A stretch of DNA of 64,000 nucleotides, taken from the NCBI GenBank assembly GCA_025506515.1, contig JACCIX010000535.1, positions 47,319-111,318 on the forward strand, in the 5' to 3' direction. This stretch comes from Flaveria trinervia. Its lineage: Eukaryota > Streptophyta > Magnoliopsida > Asterales > Asteraceae. The notes under the pieces were generated by a model. That model saw only the letters and a program-made list of their open reading frames with translations, made no database searches and was not told the origin of the DNA. Made by a program: the position numbers and the translations under genes. Every line of letters starts with the position of its first letter. Within the stretch, counting starts at the first letter, position 1. This document shows positions 11,255 through 22,271 of this stretch, in pieces.

Positions 11255-12199
11255 TATTGGGTTTTGTAACATGTTTATCAAAGCAAGTTTAACCATTTAA
11301 ACTTGAAAAACACAGTGAATTTTAGTGGTTAAAAGGTGTTTTATAATTTGAAATTTTGAACCATTTTTAACCCAAAACAAAACCCATAAACAAGGATTAT
11401 ATATATGTGAAATGAAATGCTATCAAAAACGAAAGAAACAACCATAGGGTGTTCTTGAAACTACCTTTCCAGAACAATATATTGTCATAAGGATGAGAAG
11501 AAGAAGATAATGCTTCTTGAATGTATAGCCTCTAAAATAGAAGTCCTCAAGCTTGTATACCCACAATCCTTAGCAAACACCTAACTAGTTAGGTAGTATA
11601 ACACCAAAATCAAACCCTTCTTGCAAACCCAAAAATTCAGCCATGATGGACACAAAATCTGCCAAAGAAATTTGAATTTTGCAAGGAGAGAAGAAGGAAA
11701 AAAAAAGACTATTGCATGTGAGAGAGAGAAAATGTGTTTGGTGGTTATGTGCAAGGATCATCAAGTCTTGTATTAGACCAAGACTAAAATCCTAAAGCCC
11801 CACACAAGGGGCGGCCGAAATGGAGCCCTTTAAAATGGGTTCCCTCCCATTTTATATTTATAAAGTTTACACACTTAAACCCATAAGATTTATAAAATTA
11901 AAACCCATTTTAATTTTATAACATTAACACATTATTATTTTTTATTACTTAACTAACTTAAATAATGAAACAAATAATTTCTCATGAACAATTTATCCAT
12001 ATAATGTTGTTCTATTACAAAAGCAACGTTTTAGAAAACCCATTTTCAAAATTGGTAGCTATATTTATTTGTATGATCTCATCAACAAATAAATATCTAG
12101 TGTTGTTTGTTTAGCTTTTTATTGGGTTTGACCCGACTTGGATCATAACGTACTAACCACATCAATCTTGTATGTGTCTTGGGCATACAAGATCCAACA
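11255..12199 (-). repeat. Element C 3' LTR
   Basis: It is about 945 bp and ends GATCCAACA at 12199, directly before the conserved polypurine tract complement TCTCCCACTTG. The start is set at TATTGGGTTTTG by comparison with TGTTGGGATTTT in B, so one terminal base has changed or the edge is off by a base or two. The U5 motif is worn (ACAGTGAAT near 11312). GGGCGGCCGAAATGG near 11810 is the family I mark. Confidence 0.82.
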
Positions 12200-12894
12200 A
12201 TCTCCCACTTGCACAAGATTCATAGTAGACTGATGCAAGCAGTAAATACCGCCTAACAACTGTTTACTACCCTTAATACGTATGATTAAGTGTCATTCAA
12301 TAACATCATCCACACAGAGTGATCATTCTCCATTGATTTAACTTTATCAGGCCTTACTCATCTTACTCTCAATGAATAAGAGGGACAAATCCCATCTTGA
12401 CTACATACGTCTCTCACAATTACCTTATATCATACCTGAAGTGAGACTTATGTACTGCCATGTTTCGGAATAGCGAAGAACTAAGTCAAAGTATAATATT
12501 CGGTAAATATCAAAACCCAATATGTATCTCAGATCAAAGGATACCAAATGATGTTCGCCTTTACTCAAAATTACTTTTGATCAATCAGGAAGATTCCATG
12601 TAGTAATATTTGAGATGCAGGTCAGTCCAATATTTGTATCCCATAAATATCTATGAACTTTGGTAGCAACCCTTTGCTCTATATTCATCCATATGAATAT
12701 CTACCAATCCAAGTTCATAACAGTCTTACCTTCATACTTGTTCCCACAAGTATGAATGACTACGTACGTTTTGAGTAAGTGATTTACTCATGGATTTAAA
12801 CATGCAGAATAGGAATATTTGTTGAATCATTATAACCAAATAATTCATTCAAGTAATAAAGGGTTACAATATCTAATTACAAAAAGATTAAAAA
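12200..12894 (-). other. Element C polypurine tract and 3' noncoding region
   Basis: It begins with the polypurine tract AAGTGGGAGA (minus strand) and continues with ~680 bp conserved in A and B. No ORF is seen. Confidence 0.8.
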
Positions 12895-15872
12895 TCAAAT
12901 CCAGTCACTAGAATATTGAAGTCCCATGGCACAAGTATGACTTTCATGCTTTGCCTTTTCAAGAAGCTTCATGAGTGGATCCACAATGTTTTGATCCATG
13001 TGAACTTTGCGAATAGATATCTTTGCGTTTTCAACTTCATCCTTATGTAGTTGAATCTTTGTTCAATGTGCCTAGTCTTTTGATGTGCACGAGGTTCCTT
13101 GATTTGAGTAATCGCACCCTTGTTATCATAAAGAATTTCTAGGGGGTCTTGAATGGAAGGGACTACCCCTAGATCGATAATGAATTTCTTTAACCATGCA
13201 GCTTCCTGAGCTGCTAATGAAGCGACGATGTATTATGACTCTGTAGTTGACAATGCCACCACATCTTGCTTAGAGTTGTTTCAAGAAATTTCTCCTCCAT
13301 TCAAAATGAAAATGTACCCCGAATGTGATCGTGAGTCATCCCAATTAGTTTGGAAACTTGCATCCGTGTAACCCTTTACTACGAGTTCCTCCTCACCATA
13401 TCCATATATTAGGAACATATCTTTGGTCCTCCTTAGGTACTTAAGTATGTTCTTAACAGCCATCCAATGACTGTTTCCAGGATTTTGCTAGTATCCGCTT
13501 GTCATGCTCAAAGCGCATGACATGTTCGGCCTAGTGCATATCATTGCATACATGATGGATCCAATGGTAGATGCATACGGGATTCCCTTAATTATGTCTT
13601 GCTCATCCTTTGTGCTTGGACATTGACTCTTACTCAATACCATTCCTCTTTGAATAGGTATGGTACCTTTCTTAGAGTTTTCCATCTTGAACCTTTTCAA
13701 GATCTTATTAGTGTATACACTTTGATTCAAACCTATCAACCGCCTTGACCTATCCCTATAGATCTTTATTCCCAAAATATAGGTGGCTTCACCAAGATCC
13801 TTAATGGAAAAACAGCTTCCAAGCCAAGCTTTTACAACTTCCAAGGTTGGAATGTCATTTCCAATAGTAGAATGTCATCGACATACAATACTAGGAAAGT
13901 GATGATGCTCCCACTAGCTTTCTTATATACACATGCTTCATCAGCGTTTTTGATGAACCCATATTTGATTATCTCTTCATCAAAATGGCGATTCCAACTT
14001 CTTAATGCTTGCTTTCAATCCATAGATTGATTTCTTTAACTTGCATACTTTGTTAGGATGTTTTGGATCGACAAAACCTTCAGGCTGAACCATATAGACA
14101 TCTTCCTCAATATATCCATTTAGAAAAGCAGTTTTGACATCCATTTGCCAAATCTCATAATCATAATGAGTAAAAATAATATCCTAATAGACTTTAACAT
14201 TGCAACCGGCAAGAAAGTTTCATCATAATCAACCCATTGAGTTTGAGTGAAACCTTTTGGTACAAGTCTAGCTTTATAAGGATCCAAGTTTCCACACATA
14301 TCGGTTTTCTTCTTGAAAACCCACTTACTTCCAACTATCTTGGAGTTAAGAGGTGGTTCAACTAAGTCCTACACTGGGTTGTCATACATGGATTGCATCT
14401 CAACGTTCATGGCTTCAAGCCATTTGTCACAATCCAAATTGGACATTGCATCACGATAAGTGGTTGGTTCATCAGAATCCACCACATAGTGTCCATCTAC
14501 GAAAAATACATATCTTTCAGGTGGATTACTAGTTCTACCAGATCTGCGAACGTTTGGTGTGTATTGATCAATTGTTTGATCATCCTCAGCACCTCATGTT
14601 GAGTGCTAGTGTCAACCAAACGTGTATCAGTTTGTGGTTCTTGATCTTCCTTAAGATCCACTGTTTTACTGCTAGTTCCTTCCACAAGGAACTTAGCTTC
14701 TAAGAACTCAGCCTTCTTGGCAACAAACTCCTTTTGTTCCAATGGATCATAGAAATAATATCCCATAGAATCTCTAGGATATCCAATGAAGATACACTTA
14801 GTGGAACGGGTTTCTAACTTGTTTGAGGTGGGAGTCTTAACATAAGCCTCATAACCCCATTCCCTTAAATATGATAGTGATGGAACCCTTCCATGCCAGT
14901 TTTCAAAAGGTGTCATTTCCACTTTCTTGGTTGGGACCATATTCAAGATACGGGCCGCAGAAAGCAAAGCGAAACCCTAAAATGATAGAGGCAATGAGCT
15001 TCTAGCGATCATAGATCGAACCATATCCAATAGAGTTCAATTTCTCCTCTCGGACACACCATTGTGTTGTGGTGTTCTAGGTGGATATAGTTGTGAGACA
15101 ATACCACAACTTCTAAGATGATCTCTAAAAGCATCACTTAGCTATTCACCTCCTCTATCAGTGCGGATAATTTTTATTTTCTTGTTGAGTTGATTTTCTA
15201 CTTTATTCCGGGAGATTTTGAACATTTCAAAGCTTCATCTTTGTGTCTTAACAAATACACATAACCATATCGACTATAGTCGTCGGTGAAGGTAATGAAG
15301 TATCTTTCATTGTAGTTAGTCATTAGTTTAGAAGGACCACATACATCCAAATGTATGATTCCTAATAAATCTTTTGCCCTTTTGGTTTTGCCAATAAAGG
15401 GTGCCTTAGTCATTTTACCTTGTAAACAAGATTCACATACATCAAATGAATCGTATTCACTTGCTTTTAAAAGACCGTTCTTTTGAAGTGTTTGTATGTG
15501 TTCTTGTTTATATGACCAAGACGGCAATGCCAAAGATAGGTATCACTCAAATCCAATTTGAGGTTCTTGGTGGTGGATTGGTACAATGAGCTATCATATA
15601 ATGTGTTGTCACGAATCAATTCATAAATACTATTAATAGGAATAACTTTAAAATAAAAGATGTCACTTAAAGAAACATGAATTTCATTTTCAATAAATGT
15701 CATAACATACCATATTGTCTTAATTGGAAACAGAAAAAATGTTCCTAGTCAACTAAGAGCATACAAAACATTGTTCAAAATTGTTTCCAAACCATTTGGA
15801 AGCTTCAAGATGTAGTCCCCTCAGACTTCAACTTGAACTTTAGACCTATTCCCAATATAGAGGCTAACATCC
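12895..15872 (-). pseudogene. Element C pol, 3' part (pre-integrase to RNase H)
   Basis: On the minus strand it enters from the D insertion point in the segment between protease and pre-integrase. It then shows LWHCRLGHIN and CESCLQGK (pre-integrase zinc-binding residues) at 15540-15420, the integrase start with an intact first aspartate (HLDVCGP), integrase to RT sequence at 14967-14497, YVDD at 13874-13885, and RNase H with GYTDASFQ near 13380. The stop is about 12895. Several frameshifts are present. The part upstream of the insertion is at 36366-37377. Confidence 0.86.
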
Positions 15873-16763
15873 TGACAGGATCACGATCACAAGTTTGATG
15901 TATTAGAGTTCAAGGCAGCGGAATAAGAATAGGAATTAGACAAATTGTAGCAAGAAGTCGATGCTTGTATGCATTAAGAGCACATACGGTTATAGCGAGA
16001 GAATATTTTCTGATTCAAGGAATGTTTATAGATATGAAATGTTTCTAATCAAATCATTCAAATCATTCATTCATTCATCCCATTATTACAATAGGTTGAC
16101 ACTCCTTATATAGAGTGCACTCGCTGCTGTTATCACGGAAAGTGACAACTGGCAGATCTAATACAAAAATAACTAACTCTTAACAAACTACTGAAATGTT
16201 CACAACTACTGAGAACATATCAGAGTGTTAAGTACAGAATATAAAACTACTGATTAGAAACTACTGAAACTACAACGACTGAAGAACAAGCTCTTCAGTC
16301 GTTTTACAAAACTACTGAAACTAGAATATAAAACTACTGATATCACAACTACTGAAGAAGTACTCTTCAGCAGTTGTGACAAACTACTGAGGCTTCAGTA
16401 CTTGATCTTCAGACTTTTACCTTCAGATGTTTCATCAGCTGATGACTTCAGTAGATATCATCAGCTGATGTCTTCAGTCTTTGTCTTCAGACTTTGTACA
16501 TCAGTTGTTGATCTTCAGCACTTGTAAACTCTTCAGCTGTTGTACTTCAATACTTTGGTCTTTCAGCTTCAGCACTTGTGTTCTTCAGCTGTTTACTTCA
16601 GCACTTTAGTTCTTCAGCTGTTGAAGTCTTCAGCACTTGATCTTCAGCTGTTGAAGTCTTCAGCACTTGTCAAACTGCAGATGAGGCTTTCAGCAGTTGT
16701 TGTGATACCATGTGGGACTTAGAGGTTTTCTGATCTTGGCTCATTGGTTCTTTTGGTCCAATA
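15873..16763 (-). repeat. Element D 3' LTR
   Basis: It is 891 bp, + strand TGACAGGATC to GGTCCAATA. Element-sense U3 is packed with CTTCAG/ACTACTGAAG repeats (about 16190-16700). Two conserved hairpins are seen: 16274-16303 (arms AACGACTGAAGA and TCTTCAGTCGTT, perfect, 6-base loop) and 16345-16377 (14-bp stem, one mismatch). The TATA box complement CTTATATA is at 16105-16112 and GCAGCGGAAT at 15915-15924. Confidence 0.93.
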
Positions 16764-16778
16764 AACTCCCCCTGAACC
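16764..16778 (-). other. Element D polypurine tract
   Basis: Minus strand GGTTCAGGGGGAGTT directly precedes the 3' LTR. The same tract is seen in F (38633-38648) and G (62127-62140). Confidence 0.88.
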
Positions 16779-16979
16779 AATGCAGCCAAAACCTCTAAAT
16801 TATTTATTATCCCACTTATTGTTGGCAAAGTGTTGGTCTTTTTCCTTCTTGATCAGTAGAGAAGATGACCCATGTAAGCTCCGGCCTGGGAAGAAATCTC
16901 AGATATTTGTTTGGCAGGGTATGAATGGGAACTCTGTTTTGGGGAACTGGACCCAGAGTTGTTATCCCATTCATGAGAT

Positions 16980-19900
16980 TTACTTCCCCATAATGAGTCT
17001 GTACGACTCTCTTGTGTAGGCCTCAAGGAAGGTGATTTGTTCCTCCATGGTTAGCTCTTCAGCACCTCCTTCAAACAATGATTCAGGCCCATAATACTCA
17101 GACAGGTATTTGGCCTGTTTCCCATTCTTTAGCTCCACAGTTGTTATTATTCTATAAGCGAACTCATCCGGGTGATTACCCTCTAGGAACAACTGGAGCT
17201 CATTTTTCCTGACTTCCTCAAGCCTCTTGTAAACTAACCCCTTTTTCACTATTTTGTTTTCCAGCATCTTCTGAGGGGTTAGATTAGCTTTGTAGGCTTT
17301 CTTGAAGTCTTCTAGGATTTCCCAGGGTGAAACTACAAAGACCAGAGAGATCACTTCATCTACGATCTTTTTCACCTGGCCAATGTATCTCTGAGGTATG
17401 TTTTTCTTATGAATTCTGTGAGAGACCCTGGGATCAGGCCAAATCCTCACTCTTTCCTTTTGATATTGAAAGGTATGCCTGAGAGTGTAAAGTCTGAGGG
17501 CTTGCTTCTTCATATTGATGATAGAAGATGTGGCTGCATAAGCTTTGTCAACTCTCTTCAGCAATTCCTCATCATGCTGTTTATGAAGCTCTTCTTCTTC
17601 TAGCTTCACTTTAACCATTTGTCTTTGGACTTCAGGAGTAATTGCTGAGGAGTGACTTGTGGCCTTAGGCAACTGAATCACAGCTGAGAGTGGCAGCCTA
17701 TCTTCATCATTTTCTTCATCATCTTCTAGCCTCAATACCCTTCTCTTCTTCTTCAAGGGTATATCATCAGCTATGGGTTTTGAGGGTAAGGGAGTTGGTT
17801 TGGTGGGTTGTGATTTGGGTGTTTTGGTGTGGGAATGTTGACAAGCTGTTCTAGCATTCTTGAGGTGAGTGTGGCTTTTGATTGCTTGGCTAGCTCAGTC
17901 CTACTCCCAGCACCCGCTTCATTCAAAGCTTCAATAACAAGCCCCTTAGTATATGCTTCAGACGAACAGATCTTGGTGGTGATTGCCAAGATACTGTCCC
18001 TGGACCAAGCTTTGATTTCGATCATTGATCTTCCAAGATATTTTGCAATAAATCTAATCATGATCTCAAGCCTTTCTCTTTCTAACACTTCATAACTTGC
18101 CCATCTATTCTGGATTTCTTCAATCTCTAATCGTCGAATCTCAGAGTCAAGTTTATTGGTGTCATGGCCTTGCCTAAACAGCTGATCAATGATGTTGTCC
18201 ATTGATCTGCTGTGTTCGGCATCAGCCTCTTTATCAGTAGCTCCAAGGCTTTATCTTCAGCAATATGATCATCAACACCTTTCTTTCGCTTGTAGGTGAG
18301 CAGTGGTTGCTGTTCTTTCTCCTTCTCTTGGGCTTGCTTCGCTTCCTTCTTTTCCTCGGATCTTTTCCTCTTCTCTTCTTTCACTGCAGTACTCTCCCCC
18401 TTTTTGGATGCATTGGAGGAAGGGGTTTGTACCGCAGAAAGTGTCTTTTGCACAGCAGCATCAATCAAGGGTTGTAAAGTTGAGGAAAGCCTCTCATCAA
18501 TGGCTTTAGTCACAATATCAGTGATTATGGGTGTGATGAGAGGGAGGGAATATTGAAGTACAGCACCTATTTGCTCAGGAGGGTTCTGTTCCTGAGAAAT
18601 AGGGCCTGAAGCAGAGGCAGGTGGTTGAGTTTGGAGTGGCTCAGTGTTTGGGGAACCTTCAAGTGAAGGTGCCATCTGTGGGTTGGTAGAGGCAGATGGT
18701 CTTTCTCCTTGTGAGAGTTGGTCAAGTAGGTTTTGCAGCCTACTGACTTTCTCTTCAAGGATTGTGTTCTGGGCAAGAACATCGTAGAAAAAGCCCAGGT
18801 CATCATCAGCCGAAGCTGAATCATCTGACCTTCTGCTTAGAGCAGGATTTACATGCACTGGGTGTAGACCAGTTGTTGCATGTGCCCCTTGTGCTTGGTA
18901 CTGGGGACTTCCAGCCTCAGGACATGTCCATCATCAGCTGTTGCCTCTAGTGAGGTCTTAGCAATGTTACCAGCCTCATTCTGATCATGTGCTGATTCAG
19001 AAGAGGTGGCAGCCTCACTAGATATTCTAAGCTCCTTATCTACACCAGGAGATAGAATTGGTAAACCCCTGTGCTGTGGGTTCTCAAGTGCACTGTATTC
19101 CTCCCCCTCAATTGTAGAGGTGTTCCCAGTAGTAAGTGTTTCTGGGGAGGGGGTGAGGAGTGCAGTTGAGTCAGCACTTGTGCAACTATTAAAGTTGGGC
19201 TGTGAGGGGCGGTTGTTTGGGGTGAAGGGATAGAAGCAGTGTGCACCTGGGGAGGTTGGTGCTTTTCAATGGCAATCTCCTCAAGTGAGGAAGATCCCAG
19301 ACATGTAGGTACCCCTTGTGTGGTTGCTGCTGCAGCTCCTGTTGAGAGGAAGCCTGAGCGGCTATGGCTGGAAGAGTCATTGTATCCACTAGGGGGTTTG
19401 GACTAGTGGATATATCCTGCGTTTGTGTTGCAGGGGCATCCTCAGGGGACTCAATTCCCTGAGTAGCCGTTTTGGGTTTCTTTTTGGTGGGTTTGGTGGG
19501 GACTTTTGATTTGGAGGTGGTGGCTGTGGGTTCCAGCTGCGTGGGTTTTCGCAGCTTGGCAGCCATTTTTAGTGTCTGGTCAGAGTTGTGCCGGGAGTAT
19601 ACTTCCGGCAGAACAGCCGTAGCAGGGACTCCCAAGCCAACAAGTCCCTCAACATTAAGCTGGTTTGTAATGATGGCCATTATGAACCGTGGATATAGTA
19701 TCCAACGGTTGGCAGTTAGTTTTTGAGCCATGTCCTTGAGCTCCGAAAATATTATTTCTGAAAAGTTTAGCGCGTTGTTGCTCAAGAATAGAATACATTA
19801 CCTGCTGCCATTTTGTCGACATTTGATCCCAAGACGACGTCTTAGGAGCCAAACATACATTCACCATGTGAAAAATTAGGCGCTCAGCGTCATTAAAGTG

Positions 19901-20283
19901 TTTCTTCAGGATAGTGGAGGCACTGAGATTGCCTTGATATCCATGTTGGGCAAAGGATAGATCTGTGGTGCCCTTCGGATATCCAGCAGGAGAGATAGCA
20001 TCATCCAGATGAAGAATTTGGCGGATAACTGCAGGAGTGATGACTACTTCTTTGTTATTGACGACCGACTGGAGAGATGGTGTGTTGTTCTCCCCAGTGG
20101 TAATAGTAACGTTCATCCAAAATGTTGAAGGGATTCGGCATGTAGTATGGGATTCAGAAGAAATGCCGTATTGTATTGGGACTGAACCATAAGATCGATA
20201 GCAATATTGAACTTAGTCCAGATAGGCGATTTAGTAAGGTAGGCAACACAGTTGTGTCGCGGTTTAATTTGCATGGACGCCAT
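16980..20283 (-). CDS. Element D extra ORF (aORF), ~1,100 codons, between pol and 3' LTR
   Basis: The function is unknown. The start is the ATG at 20283 (MASMQIKPRHNC), conserved in G (MASMQIKPRHNC) and F (MATMSLKPRHNC). Residues ~1-210 form a compact domain with NPxxxxESLxxFW and a late LYPRF motif. Residues ~210-470 are Pro/Ser/Thr/Gln-rich. Then follow DLGFFYDVLAQN with a heptad stretch, a Lys/Glu-rich stretch with KEEKRKRSEEKK, and a helical part (IDQLFRQG, EIRRLEIEEI). After the NLS-like KKKRRV the C-terminal domain reaches RLIMGK and the stop at 16980. I see no signal peptide or membrane segment. About five single-base frame breaks occur (near 20115, 19760, 19200, 18200, 17765). The N-terminal domain recalls the plant transposon protein domain (Transposase_32 type) and an ORF common in Tanacetum predictions, from memory only. 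Confidence 0.8.
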
Positions 20284-20601
20284 TCAGAAGAGGGAAGTTT
20301 TGGAGAGGAATGTTAGGTTTGAAGATATGAAGCATTGAGGCTTAGGTCAGGGATATTTCTAGGGTACGGTAGAAAACGACTGAAGGATTGTGGTAGTCAT
20401 CAGTATTTTATAAACGATCGTTGACATTGTATTATCCTTTCAGACGTTGAAACAGCTGAAGTCGTGGTGTTAGGCATCAGAAGTTAGAAAACTACTGAAG
20501 ACGTGTTTAACTTCAGATGATTGAAACAACTGAGGACTTGTTGTTTGTCATCAGTAGTTGTTGAAACTGACTAAGACAGTGGTTGTCATCCACTGTTTGT
20601 A
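20284..20601 (-). promoter_or_regulatory. Element D spacer before the aORF, proximal part (candidate internal promoter)
   Basis: This is the last 318 bp of the pol-to-aORF spacer. It carries the same CTTCAG/AACTACTGAAG repeats as the LTR U3. A worn TATA-like TAGAAATA lies at about 20354-20361, 70 nt before the ATG, at the place where G has TATATATAT and F has TATAAATA. A pyrimidine-rich stretch (minus strand CCTCTCCAAAACTTCC) lies between it and the ATG. The spacer continues beyond element B at 28654. Confidence 0.6.
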
Positions 20602-21522
20602 TGTTGGGATTTTAACATGTTTATCAAGCTTCATACAACATGATTTATATGAAAACGCAGCGGAATAATATTTTGAAACATATTAAGATCTGATTATAAA
20701 ACCCATTTTATAATAACCCCAAGCCATGGATCTTTATACATAATGCATACAAATGTAAAACAACAAAAAAAAATCAACTACAACCTTTGTAGCTACTTAA
20801 CCCGAGCTTTAAGATGAGAAGGATGGTGATGATCTTGAAGGCTAGATTCCAACAAGCAATCCTCAAGAAGATGATACCCCAAGCACGTGCAAAACACCTC
20901 TCTTTGCTAGGATTGAACACCAAGTTGTAGTCTCTCTTCCTAGTGAAGTTTTTCAGCCAAGAACCAAAACTTGAAGCTGAAAATCCTTCTTCTCTTGTTC
21001 AAATCCGAAAATCTTGAAAGAGAGAGAGAGAGAGAGAGAGTCTCTTGTGTAGGTTGAGTGTGTGTGTTAAAATGAATTGATTAGGAAGCTAATGCATGTG
21101 CTTGGAACAATAAAAGCATTCCAAGACATACATAAAGGGCGGCCGAATGGCTCCCCTTTTTCTCACCAAATTCAAATTAATCCTTTTTAAAGGAATACAC
21201 TAGTAATCAACCCTTTTATAAAATTGAACCACTTTAATTTTATAACACAATACATATGTATTTGTCATTCTTTAACTAATTTAAACAATGAACAAATAAT
21301 CCCTCATGAACAAATTAATACATATATAATGTTCATCTACAAAAGCAATAATTTAGAAAATCCAATTTTCTAAATTGGTGTCACTTATTATTTGTATGAT
21401 CTTATCAACAAATAAATTTTTTTTCGGTGTTTGTTTGGCTTGTTATTGGGTATGACCCGACTTGGATCATATCACACTAGCCACATCAATTTAATATGAA
21501 TCTTGGGCAGATCAATCTTTTA
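20602..21522 (-). repeat. Element B 3' LTR
   Basis: It is 921 bp, from TGTTGGGATTTTAACATG to ATCTTTTA on the + strand. GCAGCGGAAT is at 20657-20666, a GA microsatellite at about 21019-21040, and GGGCGGCCGAATGG at about 21138. Confidence 0.93.
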
Positions 21523-22271
21523 ATCTCCCACTTGCACAAGATTCATAGTAGATTGATGCAAGCAGCAAATAACGCCTAGCAACGGTTTGCTACCCCTAAT
21601 GTATATGACTAAGTGCCATTCAATAACATCATCCTTTTCAAGTACCTTACTTGAATATGTTTTAGGTGAACTAATCATTTATCCTTTTGTTCAGATGTCA
21701 TGTTAAATCCAAGAGACACAGAATTGTCATTCTCTGATGATTTAACTTTAATAGGCCTTAGACATCTAACTCTCAACGAATAAGAGGAACAAATCCCATC
21801 TTGACTACATACGTCTCTCACAATCACTTCGTATCATACCCGAACTCAGCCTATGTACTGCCAATATTTCAGAACAGCAAAGTACTAAGTCAAAATACAA
21901 TATTCGGTGAATATCAAGACCCAATATGTATCTCAGGTCTGAGGATACTATGATATTCGCCTTTACTCAATATTTCTTATGACTAATCACAAGGATTCCA
22001 TGCAGAAATAATTGAGTGCGGGTCAGTCCAATATCTATATCCCATAGATATCAATGAACCTTGCTAGCAACCTCTTGCTCTATATTCATACCTTATGAAT
22101 ATCAACCAATCCAAGTTCATTATAGTCTTACATTCATAATTGTTCCCACAAGTATGATCGACTACGAACGTTTAGAATAACTTATTTATTCACGGATTTA
22201 AACATGCTAAAATAGAAGAACAAATGAATTTATAACCATGTAATTAAGTCAAATAACATAAGTTCCAATAT
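21523..22271 (-). other. Element B polypurine tract and 3' noncoding region
   Basis: The polypurine tract complement ATCTCCCACTTG is at 21523-21534. The remaining ~735 bp match the same region of A and C and hold no ORF. Confidence 0.82.

Noticed and set aside
16190..16700. CRISPR-like spaced repeats
   Set aside because: Units vary in sequence, spacing and direction, and the context is a plant LTR.
18265..18556. Ser/Phe/Leu-rich + strand ORFs that look like membrane segments
   Set aside because: They are antisense shadows of the Lys/Glu-rich part of the D aORF.
16980..20283. aORF as a true envelope gene
   Set aside because: No signal peptide, transmembrane segment or cysteine-rich ectodomain is visible, and the protein is charged with NLS-like clusters.
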